NCBI GenBank assembly: GCA_038496675.1
Contig: CM076650.1
Coordinates: 24,057,601-24,121,600 of the forward strand
DNA: 64,000 bases
Source of the DNA: Rachycentron canadum
Lineage: Eukaryota; Chordata; Actinopteri; Carangiformes; Rachycentridae
Reading direction: 5' to 3'
Positions 24,685 through 36,186 of this stretch are shown in pieces. The number at the start of each line of letters is the position of its first letter. Position 1 is the first letter of the stretch. The notes under the pieces are model-generated. The model saw only the letters and a program-made list of their open reading frames with translations, searched no databases and was not told the origin of the DNA. Made by a program: the position numbers and the translations under genes.

Positions 24685-27600
24685 ATGGAGAAAATGCAGC
24701 CCAACCGGATTAAAATCACAGATCTGAACCCACACCTCACATGCCCACTGTGCGCTGGTTACTTAGTTGATGCTACAACCATTGTAGAGTGCCTGCACTC
24801 CTGTAAGTTTCCCATACACAAAGCGCTACATGTATGCACCCTGTCTTGGTTAAGTCCAGTGATGAATTAGCATTGATCTTATAGCACATAGAGCAGAGCT
24901 GCACATGTTGTAGTTGTGAGGTGAGTGTGATGTTGAGTCATACTACACTTTTAATATTTTATTTTAATGCAGTTCTATAGGATGTCATCTGTGTGCACAA
25001 TAATAATGTAATGCATGTGAAACAACATTCAAGATTGTGTTGACACTGAGTATGAGCTGTTTCTGCGTTGTTGTGATTGTGGAGGCCGATTCAGTCAGTC
25101 TCTCTTTTTATTAGGGCGTTCATGATACTGAGTCTGCTCCATGAACTGCACATTAACACTAACAATCACATAGAGCAATGTTCTACCATCTGTTTGTGTC
25201 CGTTCTCTTGCTCTAGTTTGTAAAACCTGCATTGTTGCCTTCCTGGAGACAAATAAGTTCTGTCCTCGATGTGATGTCCAAGTTCACAAGACGTGTCCAC
25301 AGCTCAGCATCAGGTAACCAAGAGTGGTCAACATCAGGTTTCTTAAAAAAAAAAAAAAAGTGCAAATGCAATGTTCATCATCTCTAATAATGTTTCTTTT
25401 TTTTCAAGAGCGGACAAAACTCTACAAGATATTGTTTATAAGCTTGTTCCAGGGTTATTCAAAGGTAAGACAAATGATCTTGAAGCCAGGTCTTAATCAT
25501 AGTCTTTTGTCGTAGGTTTCCATTTAAAGGCACTCTTTTTTTCTGAAACTAGATGAGATGAAACGGAGGCGGGACTTCTATGCTGAAAATCGTGTGCTGG
25601 AACCAGGGGAAGTGGTGGAGACGTTTAACATAGCAGAGGATGAAATCATCAGTCTGTCCATACAGTTCTATGAGAGGAACAAGTAAGTCGCTCATTTCTT
25701 ATCCATATAAAAATCATTGTGTAAATTCTTAATGTTGCGTCTGTTTACTGGAAAAGTGTCTGCTGTGTCAGGTGTGAAAACAATGTAAGGAAATAATCTG
25801 GTCATGCACCAAGTGAAGGACGGAGGAGAATTACTTGATGTATGTAGGAGTCATTAAACAGAGTCACAGGAATAAAACCTCTGTATGATCCATGCTTTGT
25901 TGGGGGGGGTTACAGTAAAACGTACATTGAAAATGAGTTTCTCTATCTGTGGAAATAATTATTTATCATGTAACACTTTCTTTGTTTAATATTTCTCTGC
26001 AGAAACAATGAGAGGCAGCGTTCAGAGATGGAAGGAGACAAGGTAAAAACCTGATTTCAGTTGAGAGGCAACGTTGGGTAAAGCAGCAGTGAAGACGACA
26101 CACTGCATGTGTTCATTGTGGTTTTCTGTTCCTCACCCTGGATTTATGTGTCCCGCTCTCTTCCCTTTTGTTTGTTCCCAGTCCAATGGTAAACGCTTCC
26201 TGCAGTGCCCAGCAGCCATGTCCGTCATGCACTTAGCGAAGTTCCTCCGGAGCAAGATGGATATTCCCAACAACTATCGGGTAATTAGACGCAATGCACC
26301 CAGCAACGAATGCCGTATTGATTCTGTAGCAAAGTGCAGGGTTCAGGCACAAATATATAAAATGCATTGTGTAAAATGACTTTTCACTCCAAAGTAACTC
26401 AATCATAGCTACAAATGCTGCCACACAGATGGGTCATATTGGGTTTGCTTACATTTGTGAGATATAAAAGAGCTCCGGCAGTCAGCACTCTGATATGTGA
26501 ACCTCTGATGACTGACAGGTTCAAAGAGCCCAAGTCACACAGTGTGTGCTCAGACTGAGGGACGTCATTTCAAAATGACTAGATATGTCACAACGAACAG
26601 TTTCAAAAAGAGACAAGCTGTTAAATGTAAAAACAAGGAAAGGATCTAACAAATATAGAAAGTCTCCACATGGTTATCACATTAAAACACGTTCATTCAC
26701 ACTTGTCATATCAGCTAAAGCACAGTAATGATTATTAACATAGCATTGATAGATCATGCTGCATTTTTATAATGTTGAATGTTACTGACTTGGGAGTGTT
26801 CATGCATTATTAATTATTGATACAGTTAGCTGCACTGCTAACCTTGTGGTCACAGCTTATGTATCTGTAGTGGTTAACAAGTAAAGCCAGATCTAAACAA
26901 ACAGTATACAGCTCATTTCCTATTAGCTGGATTGAGTGGGTTAGAGTTAGTATGGGATATTATTGATATGTTGTGGATACCTCGCTGCTCTTCTGGAGAT
27001 ATGATCGCTGGCAGAAATGACCGATATCCTACAATTAAGAGGCTGATGGGAATATTTTCTCCCCACTCAGATGTTTGCAATTATGTAATATGTGAATATG
27101 GTTGTGAGCCAGCACACGCAGCACACGGGCCCCTGGAAGTGGCTTTCCTGCTACGACACAACGTGTCTGCTGCAGAAAAGCTCTTTAAAATATTATCACG
27201 CGTTTAACAAAGCTGTTAACATTCAACTGTTGTTCTCACAAGTCTTTGGCATGTTGATGTTAAATGCTAACTAAATAATTGTATTGCTGTTTAAAATGCT
27301 GAGTTGTGTACAGGTTCCTAGCTAGTCTGCGTTTAGATCAGAATTTGGACACAAAAACCCAAATTATCAAGCTTCAGGTTTGTGTTTTAAAAAAACTAAT
27401 GCAGTGTCACAGAAGCTAACTTTCTCCCAACAGCTAATTTCTTATTATATAATGGCTCCATTCATTTAAAACCTCATTCACACCAGCAAGAAACCTCACA
27501 TTATTCTGACATAAATGTTCATTAGACACTGTTCAACTGTCCAAACCTAATGCTGTGTAAAGATGGAAAGGCCAGACACTGTACATCAAACAGAAGTGTA

Positions 27601-30600
27601 TGTAGCCTTTAGTGAGACAGTGAGCAAGATTACAGGGGAGGGAAAACCTGTCTTGGTTTTCTTTCACTCCAACAAAAGATTTATTATCAGCTGTACACAA
27701 TTTTAATTGGTCAAAACCATTGTAATGCTGCGTTCAAATTGTGAGACACTGAAAAACGGGAAAGATTAGCATGTTTACAACTTGTATGTCTTGTCGTGAC
27801 AGTTTGTTGTTGATGTGAATAATATTTACACTGATGTTAAGACAATTGGCTCCAGTTTGTTTCCCTGTGCAGCACTTTGTGTTCTGCCCTTTTCCCCTGT
27901 TATAATAGTCCTTGGTCAAAACCTCACAAGAGTTGATGTCAGTAGAAGCGTTGAGTTCAAATAGCTCAAGTTTAAAAGTACAATGTACTTAGTGATGAGC
28001 TTCAGGTAGGAACACAGTCATGTTTGAGTGTTTCAGAAACACAGCTGATAGAAACCCTCTTATTCAGATGTAAGTGATGCTGCGGCCTGGAACCAGACCT
28101 GGGCCTCAGCCGCAGTGGGTTTGCCAGAAATGGGTCAAAGTAAAGCTGAGATGACAGTTAGTGTCTGTTGACACTGAGGAGGCTGAAACCTGTAAAATCA
28201 CAAGTGAATTATGTTATTCAGTTTAAATAGATTTTTATTGGTATCAGAATGTTTATAGACTTTTCTAACTCACAAATAGTGACATTACCAGGATGAACTA
28301 TAGTTGTAGTTGTCAACATATTGGCAGCTTTAGTTTAAATATATTGGTAGAAACACAGTTTTATTGGAGTTTCATTTCACTGTGACATGCGAAGTTGGTG
28401 AAATGATGGGTACAAGCTTCATGCTGCTGAGTTGGAGGACATCATGATCACCTTTCATCCAAAATAAACTGAAGTAACAAACTGTTTTCTTATTGTAACA
28501 TCACTTTTAAATGTGACTGTCTGCTGCAGGTGGAGGTGTTGTATGGTGATGAGCCCCTGAAGGACTACTACACACTAATGGATATTGCCTACTTCTATGA
28601 GTGGAGACGAGTGAGTGACAGCTTTCACTTTCCTTAAGCGTGTTCTTACACGGTAGCAGGCAGCCAGTGGGAGCATGTTTGGAGTTGGACTCATGAGGTT
28701 GCTTCAACAGTAATGTTTGCTGCATTTAAGTATTTGTAAAAACTGCAGCTGCCAGTCACCAATTCCAATCACTGATCATTATTCTTCACCAGGTCCATGT
28801 TTGTCTTGTGGATCAGGTTTTCTCACAGCGTTTTCAGACTTATTCAGAACGGATTACGCTTTCTGAATAAATTATGTTTCTGCAAAAAAATAAAATAACT
28901 AAAAATTGAGTTGAGATGGAGATGATTTTAAAACTATTATCAGTGGGCTAAAACAAGGAAAATCACCTATATGGTCTTCATGCTGGTATTATTGAAAACA
29001 TGAACATACACTGAAATTAGTTTTTAGTCTGCTGACTTTTCATTTTTCAGTGTTTTTATTTGTGTTTATTTTTATATTCTGGTTATGTGTTTATAATTCC
29101 TGGGGACTCTGAACAGCTTCTGCTGAAATGAAACTCCCTCTTTGTCACTCATCCTTTGGTAACAGAAACATCTGTGATAAATTTAATGATATTAAAAAAT
29201 TAAAAAAAAAAAAACAAATCCCATGACAAGACCAAAACCAACGTGTCAATCTCACAATGCCTTCTAGTGTCGCATCCCTAGTGTCTCTGAAACCAGCCCA
29301 TTTGTTCTTATTGAGTCTTTAACAACACCTCACAAATAGTTTTATATTTATACAAGCCTCAGTAAGTCTCTAAACCAGCTGGTTGTCAGCAAATCTTACG
29401 CACTCCGGAATAGTGCATTTGTTGGGGACTATTTTCATCTGGGGATGTGTACATACTTGGTACTAGTGTATGGCTGCGTATTGCCACTGATTTCCCAATT
29501 TGATTCAACATATGAATGAGGTTCTCAGAAAACTAATGCTGTAAATTGTTCCTCTAAATTGGTTCATTATTAAAAATATTTAAAGTTACGTTGGGAATTA
29601 TCCCCAAAGCACTTTTTATTCAACATTCAATAGTTTAGGCACACATCTTAAGAAATAATAGCTAGATAAGTAATATGTGTTGCCAGCGTACCGCAGTGCA
29701 CTGCCTAGAGTGTATTGACAGGTACACTCGAGGCAGTGCACTGTCTTGTGAGATGTGCCAGAGGAGCTGAAAGCTCATTGAAGAAGACTTCAATGAGCTT
29801 CTTTCCTGGCACAACTTTTGTCTAGTCTATAGTTTAGACCTTTAGACCTGCACCTTCAGCGGAGCTGCACCTGCCATGGTTTTGTTACTAGGTGTAGATT
29901 CATCATCACTAAAACTATGTGTATGCTGTCACAACCTGGCTCAGTTGTTGCATGTGTGCAAGTGAGCACATGGACCACATAGTCCTGAAGGCCCAGGTGA
30001 ACTGCATCGTGTCAACCAATGAGCTGCTGAAGTTGGCCACGACAGCGTCAGAATGCACAAAACCAGAAATATGTATATGTATTCCTCAGTCATAAAGATG
30101 TGCATACCCAAGTTTTTTTTTTTTTTTTTTTTTTTATAAATCTCACTCATTGACAAATTTGGTGCACGTTCACAAGCCTCATTTCCAGTCCCAAGTCTAT
30201 TGTTAAAGTCCTGTTTGTTCCTTTACTGGCTTACTGATGCGTGATAAAATGCGGGTTTCTGTCAGCAGTCCTGATGATGTGTTTTCCTCTGTGCAGACTG
30301 GACCCATCCCCCTGCAGTACCTAGTCAAACCCACCCGGAAGCGCAGGAGGCCGTCCCAGTCTGCTGCTCAGGGCCACTCTGATGGCGTCAACACCAGTCC
30401 AACGTCAGAGAGCGACTCCCAGAGCGACAAAGTCCACAGTCCTGCTGCAGCCCAGCCACCCCGATCCTCCTCGCAGTCCAGCCCTGCATCCCACAATCCC
30501 TCCCCTGCCATCCAAAGCTCCAACGGTACCACTGTGCCAAACAACACTCAGCGACACACTCTCGCCTCCAAACAGGGCGTCAATGCTCGCAAGGTGACTG

Positions 30601-30677
30601 TCAATGGCACAAGCTCTGGGGCTGGCAAAGAGGAGGCGAGGGGAGGCGACAAAAGCGGTTTGCCACCGGCGACCTAA
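24685..30677 (+). CDS. pcgf2: Polycomb group RING finger protein 2 (Mel-18)
   Basis: Pcgf2 pairs with Ring1A/B in nuclear PRC1 to ubiquitinate histone H2A and repress genes. Coding exons: 24685-24802, 25217-25313, 25409-25464, 25553-25682, 26003-26042, 26182-26280, 28530-28610, 30297-30677; 1002 nt, 333 aa (human 344). The C3HC4 RING uses Cys20, 23, 36, His38, Cys41, 44, 55 and 58. [20 protein letters not shown] follows. Residues about 148-215 form the RAWUL domain (VMHLAKFLRSKMDIP, VLYGDEPLKDYYTLMDIAY, GPIPLQYLVKP). The tail is Ser/Pro-rich and ends near RKVTVNGTSSG. MHLAKFLR rather than MHLRKFLR, plus the neighbours, favour Pcgf2 over Bmi1. Start choice: MEKMQPNRIKIT; Met4 is an alternative. 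The RING and linker are more diverged than usual (see findings). Confidence 0.94.
29694..29743. repeat. Inverted repeat, 21-nt arms, 8-nt loop
   Basis: Arms 29694-29714 and 29723-29743 match at 20 of 21 positions. They lie in pcgf2 intron 7, 11 bases before a second hairpin. Confidence 0.9.
29755..29812. repeat. Inverted repeat with 13-bp core and 4-nt loop
   Basis: The core arms 29771-29783 and 29788-29800 pair perfectly. The outer 7 bases, GTGCCAG and CTGGCAC, pair again after an asymmetric bulge. Together they make a 58-nt hairpin in pcgf2 intron 7. Confidence 0.9.
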
Positions 30678-32800
30678 CATGTGTACTGGGCAGCAGGGAG
30701 GACAGTGTTTGAATTGCTCCCTTCTTTCTTTCTTTCTTCAGAGCAAAAAGAGCTTGAGTTGTTCTTCTGGACAAACGGGGGCCAGATTACTGTTATCACC
30801 CTTCAGCAGGAACGGTGCAGCCAAATAGACACTTGTATGTATGTGCGTGTGTGTGTTTATGTGTGTTAGACTAGAACAGTGCACACATACAAACTGTACA
30901 GTATGTATCAAATGTGAGCATGTGTGCATACATATGTATAAACTTATCTTTTATACAAGATATTGTAATCGTTTTGTATTGTATATGCAGTGGGTCTGTT
31001 TCATTTCCATAGCTCCTTCAACATTGATTTGGCTTCCATACAACATGAGACTAAATGCTGGGAGGCATTGCAGTGCATGTCACTGCAGAAGTTGGATGTA
31101 AAGAAGAAGAAAAAAAGATAATCCTTACCTTTGAACAGTCATGTTAATAACTGCTGTATAAATGTCCAGTAAAAGCAACTGCTCATCAGGTAACATGTAC
31201 ATTACAGAAAACTGTTGATGCACTTTGTCAAGGTCAGATCACACAGTTCAAACCATGAAGTATTTTCCAGCAGGAGAAGCATTTATATTTACTGAATACC
31301 AAGCACTACCACGCTTGCAAGCAGATGTCTGTCGGAAGACCGTCTCCTCTCGTGGCCGGCGAAGAACTCAAAAGGGATTTGAATATTTGGCCATGTATGT
31401 CGTAGTTCCATCATTTTCAACATTCCTTTTGTTTCTTTTCAACAATGAAACTTTTTTTAATCAGCCATATGTGCATGTTTTAGGTCAATAAAATGTTTAC
31501 TTACTAGGTTTTTCTGACCTGACTGTCCTGTTTGATTCCCTGTGTAACAGCCTTGATCCAGATATGAAGAAATTGTTACAGATTAAAACTGTGGGAGTTA
31601 AATAATTCCCACAGCCTCATGTCATAATTGTCAGGTAGTGTTAAATGCAATCTTTCATTTTACATTTATACACTGAAGATAAAAACCACAACAGACATGG
31701 ATAGATAAGAGCCTCAGAGTGTCAAGTCTCTGGATCCTTTCTATGGGTCCAAAAGTGCCAGGGCTGACCCTGGCTGACATGCTCAAGTTTCTTAACATAT
31801 CTATTGTCTATCATCTAACATATCTATCATCTATTAGAAGCTTTTTCTTTCACATTTGCCAGCTCTCATCACTTATTAAGTCATCTGAGTCCTGAGTGCA
31901 TGAAATGATCCAGATAGAGCTGCAACCTGACACGTGAGTGATTGTGAATTCTGATATTAACATGAAACGTTTGTAAAGCTTTTAAGTGAGACTGCACTCT
32001 CTACATGTTGTCTCCTCCACTGTAGTTCACTTAAACACCAACACAACCTGGTTGTAAAAATGACAACACCCCTCTAGCAGTCTTAAAAATGAAAGCATGT
32101 ATTCGTTGCCCAGTGATCAACTCAGTGTAGTTTACATTTCTTCATTTAAATAAAGGAAAACATATGAGCACACATCTCAAAGGTTAAAAGGGGAAACAAT
32201 GTAGCAGCACAGGGCTCTCTACTATCACACCTTTACTCTGTACATCACTTCACGCACACAAAGACATTTTTCTCCACTATATTAAAATCTGGACCAATGG
32301 TTTCAACTTTTTTACATAAAGGACTAAAAGATAAGATTTGTGCCTTTAGATGTTATAGTCATACATTCAGTAATTGTGTTATTTACAGATGGAAACAGTG
32401 AAAATGAATTTTTCCTAGTGACCCCAAGGAACCCCTTCAAGGACCCCTGAGAAACATTAATCAGACTACTATTACAACCTATCTTTAGCATTTCTCTTTT
32501 TGAGCAAAAATTTCAACGATGGCTGAAAAGAGCCAGATATACTAAAGGGACCGTTACCTCAGTGTAATATATCTCATAGTATATCATCATATTACCAACC
32601 TTAATGTTAATGCAACATGTTGGCCAAGCACAATGGCTGAGGTCGGGGCTGTGGCGTTAACCTTCTCCGTGCTGCGTTCATGTACTGCAGTGTTTTGCAA
32701 AACTTTGGATACAGCAGCAAAGTTTATGCTCTGCCTCTACAACACATCAGAATAAGGTTTGTCAACCAAACCCAAGTGATCCAGCAATAATCCTCTTTGT
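30678..32800. other. pcgf2 3' UTR and tail-to-tail gap to the first cisd3 gene
   Basis: The pcgf2 3' UTR runs to about 31510, with AATAAA at 31487-31492 in a good position. The rest, to the cisd3 stop at 32801, is AT-rich. It would contain that gene's 3' UTR, but I see no clear AATAAA for it on the minus strand. No further gene is supported. Confidence 0.65.
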
Positions 32801-34928
32801 TCAAGACATAGTCTCTTCATGTAGTGCGGCAGACACAATGAAATCCTGCTTGTGCGTGCCATCACAGTAAGGAGGGTTGTTGGTGTATTTACATCCACAC
32901 AGCCAAGCTGTGGAGTCTGTCTCTGGGACAAAGCGTAGAGGGGACAGGCCTTGGGCTTTCAACTTGTGGGCTCCGTCACAGAATGGCTGAAATGTAAAGG
33001 TTTAATCAAAGAAAACACAGGGTTTGCACTTTATGATAAATAATGGCAAAATTAATAGTCTTACTTGTTTCTTACTGTGTCCACAGGTGCACCACGAGTA
33101 CCGCTTCCCACTAACCAGCTCAACTTTGAAAGGCTTCTTGGAGGGGATGACAGGCTCTGGAGGGAGTGTGGAGAGCTGCACCTTTGGACAGCACAGCAAT
33201 ATAGTGTTCAGTTTATTTAACTAAATGTTGCAGCATACAATAAAATAATACAGCACTCAGTCAATATGTATTAATTCTTAAAATGTTCTTAATTGTGAAT
33301 ATGTAAAAACAGCCTTTGGGGAGGCCTTCCTCAAGCCTTACTACTAACAGCAGCAGCCTAGGTTTGAGTCCGGCCTGTGGCCTGTGGCTGCATGTCACCC
33401 CCGCTCTCTCTGACTTTGCTCTCTCTCACTTCAAAGCTCATAATAATTAATTCATTAATAATTATGTTAGTATTTAAAGTGTGATACATCTTCAATGTTT
33501 CATTGCACTCATCAAGGAGGGAAAATTTCTTCATCTTTAGGATTCTTATGAACATTTTTATGTCATAGCAGGAATTGTATTTGTAATTAATATTAAATGG
33601 CTGCAATATCGGTACATAACCTGAGCAAAATAGAATCAACTGGAACAAGTGAAGGCACCTGCGTTGGCGAGCTGGGCTTCTGAGCAGTATTTTGATAAAG
33701 GTCCTGCTAACACAGGTGGTGGTAAATATTTAATGTCATCAGACCTTGTTTCTAGAAGATGGGTGGAGCTGTAATGTTAATTTTCTGCACACCAATCTAC
33801 AAGTTCTTAGAAGATAGGCCTTTATTCAAAGAAGATATGTCACATGGCTGTAAAATAGCAAATAAGATCAAGCCTCAGTTTCAGAGTCCTGGTACTGTGC
33901 ACAGCGGCTCACTGTCACACTGTCACGACTCGCAGGGAAACGTGAACAGAACAGAGCTGCACTGGACTGCATTCACTCGACTGCAGGGAGGAATGCACAG
34001 ACCCATACTCCGACCCAAGACTCAGCAGGTTACCTGCACCTTAAGAATAAAGGAGCACTCCTTTGAGGATAACCATACTTAAGAAAAAGGGGGCAGATGG
34101 TTTGAAAGAGGATTAAAAGGATGTCGAGAAACCATCCTTCAAAAGAGGAGGAGGTCTACAACATCACTTATTCCCCACTTACAATGTCCTTTCATCCCTT
34201 CCCAGGAGAATTAACTACCATTCACACTTGGCCTCTGGTGACTCTATCAACTGTCACTACAACAGCCAGGGGCACTGACTAAAGGATGACTTGAAATGTC
34301 TTAAGTCTAAGTATCTGCAAATAAAATCCAATTGACTTCGACTCATCTTTTCTTTTAAGAGTTGCCACAGACAACAGATCTGCTGTTGATGTTGGTGACA
34401 CTGGTGGCTTTCTGCTGGGACAGGTGAACAGGGGCGAGGATGAGGATGAGGATGAGGAAGAGCTGGAGGATGATTGTGGCCCATCGTCACGAGACTAACG
34501 TGGGTGACGTCAGTGGAGCCCAGAGGAAAGGTCTAATCAGGCTGATTGAAAACACCAGTGACTGTGCGCGCGCTGCGTTATGCAGCAGGTGGCGCAGCGT
34601 CTACATACAGAGAAAAACCACTGATATCTGCAATGTGATGCCGTACATACAGTGGACGTTTCATATTTTAATGGCTGATGACTAACACTAATTGTAGTGA
34701 AGGGCAGATTGTTTTTGTATTTTTAACACAGGGAAACTGACAGTACAGTCTGTATTTAACACCCGAGACAAAATCATAACTACGCAGTCATTTCAGAAAC
34801 ACTGGTTATTTTTCAAGGCGGGCAAATATTAGGGTTAGGTTTACCTTGGGGGCCGTAGCTGGTACCCGAGTGTGCCTCAAGGTTAAACTGATCCACATGT
34901 GGTCTAACTTAGTCACCAGTGTGTTCAT
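32801..34928 (-). CDS. cisd3: CDGSH iron-sulfur domain protein 3-like, tandem copy 1
   Basis: CISD3 (MiNT) is a small soluble protein of the mitochondrial matrix that carries two [2Fe-2S] clusters. Exons: 34845-34928, 33065-33181, 32801-32986; 387 nt, 128 aa (human 127). Both CDGSH motifs are complete: C-T-C...S...PFCDGAH and C-G-C...T...PPYCDGTH, so each has three Cys and one His. The N-terminal exon (MNTLVTKLDHMWISLTLRHT...) is basic and fits a mitochondrial presequence. I placed it by its donor (AAG|GTAAAC), phase 0 and similar gene structure; it is the least certain exon. KVELVSGKRYSWC and GLSPLRF make this copy the closer of the two to human CISD3. It is 1.26 kb downstream of copy 2 on the same strand. 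Confidence 0.87.
33345..33430 (+). repeat. tRNA-derived SINE fragment
   Basis: A polymerase III B-box-like GGTTTGAGTCC at 33361-33371 is followed by the CTGCATGTCA and CTCTCTCTGAC phrases common after tRNA heads in fish SINEs. It lies in intron 1 of cisd3 copy 1. Confidence 0.5.
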
Positions 34929-36186
34929 GTTTCCTGTGACAGCTAAACTTCAACACAACCGCAGCTCGGCTCAAGGACAAGAAGAAGCTGACAGCTGACC
35001 GAGTGGAAATCACTTCCTGGAGAGTCACGTGTCAGCAGCTGAGCCGATAGTGTCGGTCAACAACTGAAGTGATTTCGGAGAGAAACATGCAGAAATTAAG
35101 TTTTTACTATGGTCACAGTAAAAACTAATAAATAATAATAAATGAGCGCATAAAAGCTTAAGTCTTCAACTTAGAATTGAAGAAGCAAAATTGTTATTCT
35201 GGAAATTTTTGGTCCTGTCTGGCAAATTACAATAAGGACAAAAAGTTTACTGTTATGCAAAAAGAAAGTTTAAGGGCTGATGCAAATATTTTTGAGACGT
35301 TGATAAAATTGACAGCAACAAATACTATAAACACACTTTGATAAAATGTCCTGCGTTATATATATATATATATATATATTAGTTGGAGCTCGTAACAAAT
35401 AAGCATGTTCCTTTATGTGTAGAAAATAGCATTTGGATGCCAGGGCATCTGTTAGTCTGTTGTGACAGTTTTACCTTTATCAAAAAAAACAAAACAAAAC
35501 TGCAGCTCCTGCAATTTGAATATTGCACTTTATTGCGATTTTGAAAATATTTCAATTCACTGTTCAGCCCTAGTGAATCAAAATAAATTTCAAATGAAAC
35601 TGCCCTTGAAGAGTATATAAATACAGTATATATTGTACAATATAGAGGAATGATCTCTTATACAGAGACTCCCCCACAAACAATGAAATTCCCTTGTTAT
35701 ACCATTAAAAACACCCTGTCAGTTCAGCAGAAAGTGACCCATGATATATTTGTAGGTGATATTCAGAAGCATTCAGCCCCACACACACATATGACCCATG
35801 AAACACCCCCATGCTGGAGATTAAGTGAACATAAATGAAAATAATAATAAGTAATATGAAACCAATACAAAAATATAACATCTCATAATAGAAGAAAACA
35901 TAATTCTTCCATATTCAATAGAATTAATTCCAAGCATGGATTTAAAAAAAACAAAAACAAACTCATATTTAGATAATGTTACAAAATATATGCAAGCTTG
36001 TACTATATTGTTAACTCATGATCACATATCATATGTAACGAACAATCACAAAGATGCTTTTAAGTTCTGCCCTCATATCTTTCTGAATGACATGATTCTG
36101 TTGAGGTAATGATAAGATTTCTTCCTGTTACCATGGATTACATTTACTACTCTTTGGCCTCAAAGGGCAGACATGTTGAATACCAT
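34929..36186. other. Gap between the two cisd3 genes
   Basis: Next to 34928 is the copy 1 promoter, with a TCACGTGT E-box near 35026. The rest is AT-rich, with a (TA)n run at 35357-35379. A minus-strand AATAAA (TTTATT at 35529-35534) could end the copy 2 transcript. No coding sequence is supported. Confidence 0.6.
35357..35379. repeat. (TA)n microsatellite
   Basis: An uninterrupted TA run of 23 bases between the cisd3 genes. Confidence 0.9.

Noticed and set aside
26932..27207. 91-codon frame in pcgf2 intron 6
   Set aside because: No similarity to known proteins, no splice sites matching pcgf2 phase, and ordinary intron composition.
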